NCBI RefSeq assembly: GCF_033118175.1
Contig: NC_083692.1
Span: forward strand, 91,368,501 to 91,432,500
DNA: 64,000 bases
Origin: Dama dama
Taxonomy: Eukaryota; Chordata; Mammalia; Artiodactyla; Cervidae
Direction of reading: 5' to 3'
Part shown: positions 1 to 11,540 of the stretch, piece after piece
How positions within the stretch are numbered: the first letter of the stretch is position 1
Layout: each line of letters opens with the position of its first letter
Position numbers and translations under genes: made by a program
Notes under the pieces: model-generated
Database searches by the model: none
What the model was told of the DNA's origin: nothing
Seen by the model: only the letters and a program-made list of their open reading frames with translations

Positions 1-520
1 TAAATTGGAACTGTTATGGTATCTGAAAGTGACTGAAGTTTTTGAGATCCACCTAGAGAAATCACCTAAAAACAAGACAGTAGACACAGACAGAGCTCAT
101 TTAAGGAGGGGGAAAAAAAAAAAAAAACACGCACTCAAAAAACTGATGATGTGTTTGAGGAAGGGTAATATCCCAGTTTGCAACAGGGAAGTTTTTCTAT
201 TTCACAAATGTACTTACTCCTGGAATTTCATACCCAAGACAGCACTCCTGCCTTGAAATAACACACAGTCTAGCAGGAAAACTGGAAAGAAAGCAAATGA
301 TTACAACGCATGTCAAATGGGAAAGTACAGAGACAGAACACAGAGGAGGGCCACTAACCCGGGCCTAGGGGCTAAGCAAGGTTTTTTATGAGGTGACATC
401 TTGGTTTTACAGAAAAGAAAGAGCTGAGCAGCAAAAGTGGAGGAGACTGGGGCGCAGAGAGAGATAGGCGGGGATGGGGGAGTGTTGAGGAGTTGACTTT
501 TAGTTGTGTTGGTCATGTGT
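1..520. other. No gene seen
   Basis: Unique-looking sequence. The only simple feature is an A run near 112-127. The short open frames here have no recognisable domain. Confidence 0.6.
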
Positions 521-1066
521 CAACTGAGAAAAAGAATGTACAACCTAAAAATTGAGAATTGCGTAAGGCAGACTTTCTGAGAACTTAAGCCTGGGAGGCA
601 GCCTCTCAGATAGCTTTGAGGGACTTCTCCAAAGAGATGAGGGAGGAGCCAAAATATATAGAACTTTACAAACAAGCACACCAAAAACAAGGTTCAGTTC
701 AGTTCAGTCGCTCAGTCGTGTCCGACTCTTTGCGACCCCATGAATCGCAGCACGCCAGGCCTCCCTGTCCACCACAAACTCCCGGAGTTTACTCAAACAC
801 AAGGTAGTCAGAATAAAACACTTACTGATAATGAAAGAAACACTGAATATCCCAAGGAAATGAATTTAGCGCTTTTCTGTATATGGGAAGATGCAAGAGC
901 CTGGGCTCTTTGAAATCATTCCTTTGGTATGCACTGTAACCATCTAGGCCAATATCCTGCTTTTTTCCATGGTGAATCCCCCAAGGGTGCACAGCTGGGG
1001 GTGACCGAAGAGCCTGATGGCTGCAACACCATCTGTTTACTGATACGGCAGGCAACATTTTTCACC
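521..1066 (+). repeat. LTR-like interspersed repeat, copy 1
   Basis: This stretch aligns by eye with 44697-45210 in the same orientation. Shared landmarks in order are GTCAACTGA, AACCTAAAA.TTGAGA, GGAGGCAGC.TCTCA, a TATATAGAA motif, AAGGTAGTC.GAAT, GGGAAG.TG..AGCCTG, and AAATCATTCCTTTG.TATGCAC. The copy is split by a BovB fragment at 693-798. A start reading TGTCAACTG and length near 450-500 bp would suit a solo LTR, but I see no adjacent internal region or paired LTR and cannot name the family. The homology to the second copy is seen directly; the LTR nature is inference. Confidence 0.55.
693..798 (-). mobile_element. BovB LINE 3' end, heavily 5'-truncated
   Basis: Starts with the TTCAGTTCAGTTCAG tract and continues with the BovB 3' end (cgtgtccgactctttgcgac). 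It is flanked by ACAAGG at 687-692 and 799-804, a plausible short target-site duplication. It interrupts the LTR-like repeat at 521-1066, so it is younger than that repeat. Confidence 0.8.
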
Positions 1067-3380
1067 CACATGAGTGAATATGGAGCCCTGCCTGCGGATT
1101 ACAGGTGGTGATTTGGCAACATCAACCAAAAGTGGAGTTTGGAGGCCTGTGGGTGGATCACATGTCCCTGAACAAGCACGTATAGAAAAGGCTGTGGATA
1201 CAAGTTGGTCAGATTGGGGTGAACGTGAGAATGTCTGCCCCTAGGACCTCAGCACCTCAATCCTCTTCTAGGACCCTGGGGCAGGTAGGGAATCCCCCAC
1301 GAATGAATGTTCGAGGGCTTTAGCCCATGACCTCAAAAACAGGAGCCCTAGCCCTTGTGACCTGGGCTTAATGCAGCCACACAGACTCTCTGGACCACGG
1401 GTAGGCAGTTTTAAAGTTTAGATCCAACAGACTGAGTGCCCCCCTGTCTTCATCAGCCCAGATGCAAGTCTTCATTCTGTCTTATCCCTTTCAGAGAGAG
1501 GCGAGGTGAACCCTAGAAAAGGCATGGCAGAGAAGATAAGGAAACAAAGAGAGGTTTATTCTGGTGCCTGGGGCATCGCTGATGGAAACTGAACCTTTAG
1601 GATGTGTGTTTTCCCAGCAGCAGGTGGCCCCTGGCTGACGCATTACCCAGATATCCAGAAAGATAAGAACCTTAAGGGGAGTCCAAGAGAAAGAATGCAC
1701 CAACTCCAAAACGCGGGGCTCAAGAAAGGGCCTTGACTGTCACGTAACCATGGGCCAAACAGTTTCCTCCTAAGAGTTAAAGAAATCCCAAGAGGGATCC
1801 CAAGTGTTTTGAGGAATGAACAGAGGAAGAAAAATGAGACATGGTGGGGGGCGGGGCGGCGGGGGGGGGAATGAAACAACAGGAGGGTGTGTGCCTGTAG
1901 AAGTTGAGGGGAAAGAGTTTAGAAAGTTGATGGATTGAAGAGCAGAAAAGTACCCATTGGATTTGGTGGTGTGGGGTGGTCACAGGCCACGGGGACAAAA
2001 CCTGGTCTAGGCCAGTGATGGATTCAGGAGCCCAAATGCCCTGAGCTCAGGTCTGAATGAGATGTAAGGAACTGGAGGGAAGGGGAAGCCCTTTCCTGAA
2101 GGCTGCCTATGAAGAAAAGGCACTGGTGTGAGAGACAAGTACCTGTAGGAATGTAATGGCATGAAGGAGGGTTTTTCCCTTTGGGAAATCTTAGAGCCCG
2201 TTTGAATGATGATGGGGAAAGGAAGGAAAGGTTGAAGAGGTGAAGAAATGAGTCATGACTAATAAAACAAGCACTCAGGAAGCAGGGAGGGATGGATCTA
2301 GAAGAGAACAGGTAATTAGTCTTAGACGACAACAGGGACAGTCTCTCACTAAGTCAGGGGAAGAGCAAAGGGCAGAGGAGATGGGGTGGGTATAGGTAAA
2401 TGATAACTGGAGGTGCAGAAAGCCTGGTGTTTGTTTGCTTTCCTGGTGCTGAATAACATATCAATGAAAGTGCTTAATACTTTCAAAATATTTGTAAAAA
2501 TATTTCATTTAATCCTCCCTGCAAACCAAACACGTTCTCTGGTTGGTTCCAAATCTCGGTACACTCCCCAGAGGCTCTATTACTCTTGGCTCTGGTGTGG
2601 TGCTGCCTCCTCCCACATGGCGAGAACTCGCTCAGACTAATCCAACAATGTGGGGAAACCCAAACATTGGCCCTCTTACAGCTGCTGCCATTGAGGGAAT
2701 CCAAACAACAATGGGTTCTTTTCTACCTTGCCTCTGCCCACAAATTTCTTGCCGTTCAGTGGCAACCAGCACCAGTGTGTTGATGAACCACCAGGCGGTT
2801 GGTGTTCTGACCTGTTGCAAAAAAAAAAAGCTTTGACAAAATCCAGATCTGTATTAGATGCATGGTGCTACCTCTTGGCTATAGTCAAGGAATATTCCCT
2901 GACTTAATGGGAGTTAGGAGATGAGGTCTTAACTTGAAATGAGTTGGACTGAGGACACTTGGTCAGTTATCACTTCAGTTTCTTATAGCCTGTCAGTATT
3001 CAAAGAACCTGAGGCAGTAGCCGTGCTCCATCCGTCTCGCAGATTCCAAGCTGTTGTTAGACCCACAGTCTTTCTTCTGGACTTTGTCCCATTCTCAGGC
3101 AGCACCACCTCAACCATTTCTGCAATCCTCTAGATATTCATGATGGGAAAGAGGGGAGAGGAGCAAGGTGAAAATCGCAAAGAAGATGAAAGCCCAAGAA
3201 TTGCATTGGATCAGAAGAGCATCCCTGTGGCTGTCAAGTCAGGTGACATCCATCTGCTTTTGTGCCGGTGTTTTGAAGGCTACTCTGAAAGAGAAATTTT
3301 GAAAATGTTTTGAGCCATACTGGCATCATTTGACTAAAAAACCACTTTTAAGACCCACATTTATTGGAGTATACAGACAT
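1067..3380. other. No gene seen; purine-rich patches
   Basis: No recognisable exon or named repeat. A G-rich run lies at 1848-1870, the sequence is purine-rich from about 1880 to 2400, and a short A run lies at 2820-2830. Confidence 0.5.
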
Positions 3381-3392
3381 GTATTTGGGTTA

Positions 3393-3606
3393 TAGTTGTT
3401 ATTTAGTTACTGAGTTGTATTTAACTCTCTTGTGGCCCCCTGGACTATAACCAGCCAGGCTCCTTTGTGCCTGGAATTTCTCAGGCAAGAATACTGGAGT
3501 GCCTTGCCATTTCCTCCTCCAGGGGATCTTCCCAACCCAGGGATCAAACATGAGTCTCTTGTATTGCAGGCAGATTCTTTTACCACTGAGCCACCAGGCA
3601 TCCCAC
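3393..3606 (-). mobile_element. Bov-tA/BOV-A2-type SINE
   Basis: Minus-strand copy ending with the tRNA-like head (gagccaccaggcatccc on the plus strand). ATTTGGGTTA at 3383-3392 is repeated at 3607-3616, a perfect 10-bp target-site duplication. Confidence 0.9.
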
Positions 3607-3616
3607 ATTTGGGTTA

Positions 3617-4848
3617 CACATTCTGATACATTTGTTAAGAAGGTTTATTATTTTATGGTCATAGTTTATGCAGTCTATCAAGCAGGACTCTGACTGTTAA
3701 AAATGAAGCTCTTCCAGCTGAGATGGAAAGATTTAATGTGGATTCAGTATTCAACTTTGTGCCAAGTATCTTTAAACTTTCCAGTCGAGAAGAAGATTGA
3801 GGCTTTTTGACATTGTGAATCAACAGTGTGGTTAAAGGTCATAGGTTTAGAAAATCTGACACAGTGTAGCTCTGATCTGTACATTCAAGAGGCAGATCCT
3901 TTTGGCCCCAGAGCATAGGTGAAACTGCTAATCCTGATGTGGAAGCTCCAGAAAGCAAAATCACTTTGTTGTGAAGGTGCCTGGGTGCTGTGGTTTAATG
4001 TAAACCAAACAGGTTAACCATGCACTAACAAGGCAAGCAATAAAACCCAAGCTGGGACGTTACACCTGGTTAGGGAAACCGACCTGGCGACCCAGGGCAA
4101 GCAGCACAGGAGATCTTCCTGGCCTTCCCCCATCACCTCCTACCCTTTCTTTCACTTTCCATCCATTTCAGCAGCCAACCCAGCGGTCTTTTGTGCTCAT
4201 TCCAGGCTCCATGTTAAGTGCACTGGACCCAGACTTGAGCTCTTCCAGGCTTGACCCTTGGCGTGGTCCAGGCAGGATGGACACAGTCCCTCTGGCCCTC
4301 TTATTCTTGGCTGTTTCAGGATCCACCTCTCAGTACCTCCATTGGACAGTCAAGGCCCAGTCTCTCTGGAAAGTAGCCAATAACTGTAGTAGTCTGTAAC
4401 TCCTCAGTAGAATCACGGGCCCTGTGCAACAGGTGGGTTGTGGTAGAGAGCGAACAAAACACATTTCTCCAAAAATGTTGAGATCCTCAGTTGCTCTTTT
4501 TTTTTAAGTAGAAGTCTCCCCAAAGAGGTCCTTTTGAATGCTATCGTGTGGCTGAAGAAGTGCCTTTGTCCCCTGACTTTTGCGCTAAAAACCCACATAG
4601 GCTCATTTTACATTTATTAAGCTCCTGATACACACACATCATGACAAGTATGTCACTTGAAGCATGTCATTCTGATTCTCTCTGCTCCCTGAAAACCCTC
4701 CCCAGCTCCAGGGCAGAGCCAGTGCCATCCAGGCCCCATCTGCTTGGTGTCAGAAGCTCTTTCCTCTCATGAAAACTTCACATGACCGTAGGTTTGTTTT
4801 TTTTTTCCTTCATTTTGGAAGAAAAGAAAAACACACAGGGTAAGAACA
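3617..4848. other. No gene seen
   Basis: No recognised repeat or exon. Short T runs occur near 4498-4505 and 4796-4806. Confidence 0.5.
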
Positions 4849-5056
4849 CTGTTGGGCTTCCCAGGTGGCTCAGTAGGTAAAAAAAAAAAAAAAATCCGCC
4901 TGCCAAGCAAGAGACATGGGTTTGATCCCTGGGTCAGGAAGATCCCCTGGAGGAGGTCATGGTACTCTTGCCTGGAGAATCCCATGGACAGAGGAGCCTG
5001 GTGGGCTACAGTCCATGGTGTCGCCAAGAGTCAGACACAACTGAGCAGTCAACAAC
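4849..5056 (+). mobile_element. Bov-tA/BOV-A2-type SINE
   Basis: Head gggcttcccaggtggctcag at about 4854, box-B-like gtttgatccc at about 4920, and tail ending near caactgagcag. It carries an unusual internal A run (about 4880-4894) between the box-A-like and box-B-like parts. AAGAACA at 4842-4848 and 5057-5063 is the likely target-site duplication. Confidence 0.88.
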
Positions 5057-5063
5057 AAGAACA

Positions 5064-6039
5064 ACGAAGGACACAGTCGTGTTGTCAGAGTGATTATTTG
5101 GCTTCTGGCTAACGCTTGATCTCATGGTGGGCAGAGAGAAGGCTTGGTAAAAGTCAGCTCTGCTTCTCCTTCAAGCTGAAAAAATGTAAACCAGCCAAGT
5201 TGACAGAGCCTTTGCCCCCAAATGAAGGCATTTACAGTATCAAAGAACATTTATTTGAGACATCTCAACCTGGATTTCCTATGAATGAATTGGAAGCAAG
5301 TGAATGGAGAAGATCTGGGTGGAACTGGACTTTCTTCCTTCACACAGTTCATTAGAAATCAGTGCCCCTTTTTTGGAGGATGGGTCTGGGCATTGGAAGA
5401 AACCTTGCACCAGAAAGCCTTTTGATGTGCCCTGGACTGAAATGCTGTTTCCCTGGTCTTCAGCCTTGGAGTGGACATCGAGGCTGGGTTAACACTTCGG
5501 AGTAGATTCTGGTACGGCAAGGTTTTCTCCTCCAAAATTATGATGCTAATAATCCAAGGTAGATGGCTGTGGTAGCTCAGGCAGCCAGCCCTCCCTTAAC
5601 AACACAGTTAACAGAACCACATTTTTATTTACAGTTTCTCTTGTGTTATATTTGATGGCCATTTCCTCTACAAAATAAAGACTGAGCGGGGCATAAACGT
5701 TTCTACTCGTGATATGTAGTTTAAAACATGCTTAAAAGACTAAAGCTCATTTTGTTTGGGCTCTCACATCAATTACATTTCTAGTAGATATAATATCCTT
5801 ACTTTACTCCATCTGAGTCAGTCATACACGTGCATTTGGCACCTACATGCAGGGCAGTGTTTCAGGTTGGCATGTGGAAGCTTTAGTTGGGCTCCTTGCT
5901 ATGGGGAAATTTCATTAAGGAGACACAGAACTGTGTGAAAAGTAGGCAACTGACTTCAGAATGCATTCTTTAAAGCAGATGAATTGATGGGTAGATAGCA
6001 TTTTTTTAAAAGTATTTGGTAACATATTTCTAGCAAAAT
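5064..6039. other. No gene seen
   Basis: No recognised repeat or exon. Confidence 0.5.
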
Positions 6040-6135
6040 GCTAATTGTGGAATCTACCTAATAGGTATATGGGTGTTCACTGTACAATTTGCAACTTTTC
6101 TATATGTTTGAAATTTTTTGTAATAAGACATTGGG
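6040..6135 (+). mobile_element. Old L1 3' end fragment
   Basis: The stretch ggtgttcactgtacaattt...tgtttgaaattttttgtaataaga resembles the 3' terminus of mammalian-wide L1 (L1M) elements. It is short and diverged, so the call is tentative. Confidence 0.4.
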
Positions 6136-6214
6136 GAGAAAAATCCATGCAGCTCTGGCCATTGAAGAGAGCAAAGATGTCCTCTCGGCTCCCAGGCTGG
6201 GAAGACCACAGGAT

Positions 6215-6450
6215 ATAATGATGGAGGTTTATTGAGTCCTCACTGCTCACTAAGCACTTTATGTATACTATTTCATTTGCACTCACAACCAGCTATGAAG
6301 TACCATCTTCCTCACTTTATAGATGGAACAGCAAAAGCTCAGAAAGCATGAGATGCTTGTCAAGAGTTACATAGCTGGTAAGTATCAGGGTCAGGATTTG
6401 AACCCAGGTCTGACTGCCTCTAGAACTCAAAGCCATGACGAATGCCCACA
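6215..6450 (-). mobile_element. MIR SINE
   Basis: Reads as the reverse complement of MIR: a tttattgagtcctcactg...aagcactttatgtata part, then ctcactttatagatgga, then gttacatagctggtaagtatcagggtcaggatttgaacccaggtctg. This is the core and tRNA-like part of an ancient mammalian MIR. Confidence 0.8.
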
Positions 6451-7239
6451 CTTGAGCCCCAGATGTGGATGGCTGCTATGGTGCCTTGTGTTGGAAAGCA
6501 TTTGATGCTTGGGGAAAGTGTGGGAAATGCCCCATGCTAGCCCTGCCTCCCCCTCTAATGGGTTTCAGATAGTTTTATTCTTTAATTGTCCTTTAATTAA
6601 TAGACACCCAGACTGCCACCTGGGAATTTTATTCTGGCTTCATCTCTCTCACTTTTTTTTTTTCTCACTTTAAGCAAGAAGTTGATTTAAACAACAAGTT
6701 GCTTGGCTTGAAAACTATATAGAATGCATTCCTTTTAGAGAAATTATCTCCACTTAAGGACAGATTGTCCTACATATGACAGCTACAAACAAAACTGTTA
6801 TCAAATTGCCCGTGGTTTTACAACAACAAATGAAAAGCACTAAAGTTCCACAATTGAACAAACTATGCAAGGATTTTCATTTCGTTTTTTGTTAAACAGT
6901 GAAACAGCAAAATAACTTACTGGAATATAAAGATAAGAGCTGAAGAAGCATGCTACTAACGCAAAGGGAGAATTTCCACAGAACTAGGAAGTTTTCCCCA
7001 TCCCATCTCTGCTTGAAATTGATCAAAACATACCATTGGCTGTTTAGTTTTTTTTAAAATACAGCATGTTTGTGCACATATGCCATTCCTGGATGTACAG
7101 TCAAAGAATAGGGAAAGGAAAATAAAATAGAGGAAATTGTTCTGTGGCCAGGATATGGTGGAAACAGATTGTGGTTTTCTAGCTGTGAACACACTCTTGG
7201 TCTGTAGGAACAAAGTTCTGGAGTCAAGTAGCAGGTTCC
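6451..7239. other. No gene seen
   Basis: AT-rich unique-looking sequence with no exon or repeat I recognise. Confidence 0.5.
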
Positions 7240-7546
7240 TTTTATTATTATTTTTTTATTTTTGGCTGTGCTGGGTCTTGCTGCTCGAGCTTGTCTCTAG
7301 CGCTCGGGCTGCTCACTACAGCGACTTCTCACTGCGGAGTGCGGGCACAGGGGTGCATGTGATTTGGTAGTTGTGGCATATAGGCTCAGCGGTTTTGGCG
7401 CCCAGGCTCCGGAGTTCAGGCTCAATAGTTGTGGCCCATGGGCTTGGTTGCTCCACCACATGTGGGATCCTTCTGGATAGGGGATCGAACCAGTGTCTCC
7501 TGCCTTGGCAGGTGGGTTCTTTACCACTGAGCCACAGAGAAGCCCA
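7240..7546 (-). mobile_element. CHR-type (artiodactyl tRNA-derived) SINE
   Basis: Begins on the plus strand with a T/A-rich tail and tttggctgtgctgggtctt. It continues through several tagttgtggc.. segments and ends with ggggatcgaacc...ttctttaccactgagccac...aagccc, the reversed tRNA-like head. A length near 300 bp fits the longer CHR type. Confidence 0.75.
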
Positions 7547-8815
7547 ATGTTTTCTTCTTAGTAGACACCTTAATTGCATCTTCACCCTCCATCTCCACCT
7601 GTGCAGGCATGTCTGTTTCACTGACTGCTCATCAAATCAGAATCTGGTGTGTCTCCCTGACAAAACCTGGTATTGCCCACCGGCTTCCACCAGGCGGTAT
7701 AAAAATGCCTCGTGACCTTAAACTGTATCACAGAACCTGCCACGTCCAGGTTAATGCCATCCTCGTGTTCAGTCTTGACTCTTTCCTTGGGCTTTCTGTC
7801 CGCCTGGGTGAGTGGCTGGGTCTCCTCAGCTGTCACTTCACGAGACAGGAGCAGAACCACATTGAATGAGCACCATCTCATTCTGTGCCATTGTCCTCGT
7901 GGAGTTGCTTCCAGCTCTTTGTTGAAAAGATGAAATATGACAACACTCCCTGAATCGGATCCTTGCTATAGATTTTGGCTCTCTGGGTGTTCTCACTTCA
8001 AAGACCCCAAGGATCTCGCGATTGAGGTATGAAGCCTTGCATGATGTCAAGCTAGGGGTAGTGCCTGGCTCTCAGACCTGGGTGCTGCTTCTCGGGGGGT
8101 CTGGGAATCCCCGTGCAGCCCTGGGGAGGCAGGAACACCAAGGTGAGGGCGCTTGGGTCATACAACATATGGTTGTCTTTCTCAGATTCTGCTTGTTTGG
8201 GGTTTCTGTCCTCGCTTCCCCCTTCCCTCTGTCTTTTAAATGAAAGATGTGAGGCTGCTTCCCAAAACTGGAGAAAAGGAATCCAAGCCCATAGCTGGCT
8301 CTCCCACTTTCATGCCGACAACTCTCTGAGCACCCCCATCACCCTGGAGTAGACAGCCGGAGAGAAGGTTTTGAAAACCAGGGCCAGGGAGCAGGGAAGG
8401 AATGTCTCGGGGCTGGGCCTCCGGGTCTTCTCTGAGCTACTCCTCAGATAACCCAGAGGTCAGGCTGTCAGGGGAGCATTGCTGGGCTTTAATGCCCTCC
8501 AGGGACTCCAAGCCCAGGGTTCCAGCCAGCGTTAGTGTTCTGACTTCTCAGGGAATGTATTTAGGATATCTCAGGGAATGTATTCACTAGACTACTCAGT
8601 TTTAGGATGATGCGGGTGAGGAGTTGTGCACTTGGGGCTGAATACCAGCCTCCCTCATCCTGGCCTGAGAATCTCTGTCAGCATCTTCCCACCGTTCTCC
8701 AAGGAAAGGTCAGGTCTAAGCCTGGCCCTTGGGGCCTTCGAAGTCGAAGTAATGTGGCATCAGATTGTAAAGGCTGTGGAACCGTTCAAAGGAATCTTAG
8801 ATCATCTAACCCTCT
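7547..8815. other. No gene seen
   Basis: No recognised repeat or exon. Several overlapping open frames of 60-114 codons occur on both strands around 7.4-7.9 kb, but none has a domain I recognise. Confidence 0.5.
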
Positions 8816-8819
8816 CTGT

Positions 8820-9010
8820 TTTTTTTTTTTAATTGTGGTAAAATATGCGTGATGTAAAAGTCATCATTCTGGCCATTTTAACATGCGCAGTTCAGTCACA
8901 TCAAGTACATTCACAATGTTCTTCAATCATCACCATTACTCATTTACAGAATTTGTTCATCATCCCAAACTGGAACTCTCTACCCATTCAACAATATCCT
9001 TTTTAAAACA
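8820..9010 (-). mobile_element. Old L1-type 3' UTR fragment
   Basis: A T run followed by aattgtggtaaaatatgcgtg...ttcagtcacatcaagtacattcac...cccattcaacaat matches a well-known diverged mammalian L1 (L1M-type) 3' segment. Subfamily not assigned. Confidence 0.5.
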
Positions 9011-9142
9011 AAAAAGAGGAAATCAACCAAAAAGGAGTGGGGCTGACCAAATATCATGCAGGTAGGACAAGGGTTTACAATATTGGGATCAAAAGCTCTG
9101 ACACACCATCTGATTTCTCTCTCTTTCTTTCTTTTCTTTTTT

Positions 9143-9270
9143 TTTTTTAATTTGACTGCACCAGGTCTTAGCTGCAGCATGTGGGATCTATTTTCCTGAC
9201 CGGGTATCGAACCCAGGCCCCCTGCATTGGGAGCACAGAGTCTTAGCCACTGGACCACCAAGGATGTCCC
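9143..9270 (-). mobile_element. CHR-2-type SINE
   Basis: A pyrimidine-rich tail at about 9118-9148 leads into tttgactgcaccaggtctta. It ends with gggtatcgaacccaggccccctgcattgggagc...cactggaccacc, the reversed CHR-2 head. Confidence 0.8.
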
Positions 9271-10080
9271 CTGATTTCTTAAAATAGGATTTTGTACACA
9301 CACACATACACACGCCTATACTCATCTAGCCCTCAATTCCTTGTTCAGGGAGCCACACTTCCAGAAGAATGTTGGCAAACAAGTATGTGTCCAAAAACAA
9401 CAGAGCGGATGGTGGCAAAAGACCTGGAAACCCCACCCCACAGAGATGAAGGAGCTGGTGATGGGGACTCAGGACAGTCATGGGTGTTGTCTTCAAAAGG
9501 GGTTTACTGTGTGGTGTCGAAAAGGGACTGGACGCACCTGGCTTCTGAGGGCAGGACTGGGGGGAGCGCACGTGGTTGCCGCTAGATCATTTGTACTGGA
9601 AATGTCAGAGATCTTTGCAGTAAGGCAGTCAGCTGCAGCAGCAGGCAGCGAGCTCCCGGCTGCTGAAGGCAGAGCAGAGGCTGGGCGCCCTGGGTCACCT
9701 GCGCTGACACGCCGGGGAGAGAATTTACGCAGCTGAGAAAGCGTCCCTTCCAACTCTGAGATGTGTCATGCGAGAGTTGGATGATGACATCTGAGCCCAG
9801 AACCTGCCTTGGCACCCAGTCTAGACCAGTTCATGCTCTCCTGGGCCAGAGTCCTGAAACAAAGGGCTTTGGAACCTTTCTGTAGAAGGTGTTCATAGTT
9901 TTACTTGATGACACAATCAGGCAGATCATAGAGGGTTTGGACTATGTACTCTTTGAACCATATGTAGGTTGTGACCTGTTATGAAATCAATATATTCAGC
10001 AATTTTAAAAAAATGAAATAGAATTAAATAGAATATATCAGAGTACAATACACAGGGTGGGGTAAATATTAGGCATTTTT
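9271..10080. other. No gene seen
   Basis: A short impure CA run lies near 9296-9315. Overlapping open frames at 9292-9815 run on both strands over moderately GC-rich unique DNA. They show no domain and no splice structure I can defend. Confidence 0.45.
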
Positions 10081-10084
10081 CTTT

Positions 10085-10150
10085 TTTTATTTGTTGTATT
10101 GAAGTATAGTTGATTTACAATGTTGTGTTAATTTCTGGTATACAGCAAAG
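10085..10150 (-). mobile_element. L1 3' UTR fragment, part 1 (split)
   Basis: tttgttgtattgaagtatagttgatttacaatgttgtgttaatt... is an artiodactyl L1 3' end on the minus strand. It resumes at about 10806 after an intervening BovB, minisatellite and SINE. Confidence 0.65.
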
Positions 10151-10159
10151 TATTCAAAG

Positions 10160-10484
10160 CCTTCAGTTCAGCTTAGTTCAATTGCTCAGTCAAGTCCTAC
10201 TCTTTGCGACCCCATGGATGGCAGCACACCAGGCTTCCCTATCCATCACCAACTCCCAGAGCTTACTGAAACTCATTTCTGTTGCATCAGTGATGCCATC
10301 CAACCATCTCACCCTCTGTCGTCCCCTTCTCCTCCCGCCTTCAATCTTTCCCAGCATCAGGGTCTTTTCCAGTGAGTCAGTTCTTTGCATCAGGTGGCCA
10401 AAGTATTGGAGTTTCAGCTTTAGCATCAGTCCTTCCAATGAATATTCAGGACTGATTTCCTTTAGGATTGACTGGTTGGATCTC
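10160..10484 (-). mobile_element. BovB LINE 3' end, 5'-truncated
   Basis: Begins with the ttcagttcag...gttcaattgctcagtc end and runs to gactggttggatctc. The reversed reading gives BovB reverse-transcriptase C-terminal residues (SNQSILKEISPEYSLEGLML region). It lies inside an L1 3' UTR fragment. Confidence 0.9.
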
Positions 10485-10489
10485 AAAGC

Positions 10490-10490
<1 letters not shown>

Positions 10491-10529
<39 letters not shown>

Positions 10530-10536
10530 GTCTTTC

Positions 10537-10569
<33 letters not shown>

Positions 10570-10576
10570 GTCTTTC

Positions 10577-10609
<33 letters not shown>

Positions 10610-10620
10610 GTCTTTCCCCA
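10491..10620. repeat. CA-rich minisatellite, 40-bp period
   Basis: Three units of a CA run plus ATATATGTCTTTCC. The TCTTTCC motif recurs at 10531, 10571 and 10611, an exact 40-base spacing. The array sits between a BovB 3' piece and a SINE. Confidence 0.9.
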
Positions 10621-10621
10621 A

Positions 10622-10803
10622 TGACTCATAAAGAATCTGCCTGCAATGCAGGAGACACAGCTTTGATCCTTGCATCAGGAAGATCCCCTGGAGAAAGAAA
10701 TGGCAACCCACTCCAGTATTCTTGCCTGAAAATTCCCAAGTACAGAGGATCCTGGTGGGTTATAGTCCAAAGAGTTGCAGAGTTGAAAGCAACTGAACAC
10801 ACA
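10622..10803 (+). mobile_element. Bov-tA/BOV-A2-type SINE
   Basis: The head is degraded (actcataaagaatctgcctgc). It continues with atgcaggagacacagctttgatcc and ends near gttgaaagcaactgaacac. It directly follows the 40-bp minisatellite. Confidence 0.8.
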
Positions 10804-10805
10804 AA

Positions 10806-11240
10806 CCCATATATATACTCAGATTCTTTTCTATTATAGATCATTACAAGATACTGAATATAATTCCCTGTGTAATACACTAGGACCTTGTTGGATATCC
10901 CTTCTACACTAACAGTTTGCATCTGCTAATTCCTGCCCCATTCCCCCTTGGCAACCACAAGTCTGCTCTTTATGTATGTAGGTCTGTTTTTTCTTGTGGG
11001 TAAGTTCATCTGTGTCACTTTTTAGATTCCACATATATGTCGTATGGTATCAATATTTGTCTTTCTCTTTCTGATTTACTTTCCTTAGTATGATAATCTC
11101 TAAGTTCATCCATGTTGCTCCAAATGGCATTATTTCATGCTTTTTTATGATTGAGTTGTATTCCATTGTATGTATGTGTGCATATATACACATACACCAC
11201 ATCATCTTTATCCATCAGTAGTTCTCAAGAAATACTTTTG
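10806..11240 (-). mobile_element. L1 3' UTR fragment, part 2
   Basis: Continues the L1 piece from 10085-10150. Landmarks are actgaatataattccctgtgtaatacactaggacc, tttgcatctgctaattcctg, ggcaaccacaagtctgc and attatttcatgctttttta. This is diverged artiodactyl or mammalian L1 3' UTR, interrupted by younger insertions. Confidence 0.7.
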
Positions 11241-11287
11241 GTTATATTGTCTGTTGTGTGTGTGTATACAAGCTCAATGTAAAATCT

Positions 11288-11540
11288 ATGTTCTACCAGT
11301 GCTTTGGCTACCTGATTCGAAGAACTGATTCGTTGGAAAAGACCCTGATGCTGGGAAAAATTGAAGGCAGGAGAAGGGGACGAGAGAGGATGAGATGGTT
11401 GGATGGCATCATTGACTCAATGGACATGAGTTTGAGTAAGCTCCAGGAGTTGGTGATGGACAGGGAAGCCTGGCATACCACAGTCCATGGGGTTGCAGAG
11501 AGTTGGACATGACTGAGTGACTGAACTGACTGACCATGGG
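11288..11540 (+). mobile_element. BovB LINE 3' end, 5'-truncated
   Basis: Reads forward through the BovB reverse-transcriptase C-terminus (RRTDSLEKTLMLGKIEG region) and ends with gactgagtgactgaactgactg. A short TG run lies just upstream at about 11252-11266. Confidence 0.9.

Noticed and set aside
9292..9815. Overlapping frames at 9.3-9.8 kb as an exon
   Set aside because: Open on both strands, no domain, no clear splice sites, no conservation information.
10110..10631. 173-codon plus-strand frame
   Set aside because: Antisense BovB followed by a CA repeat giving a HTHTHT run.
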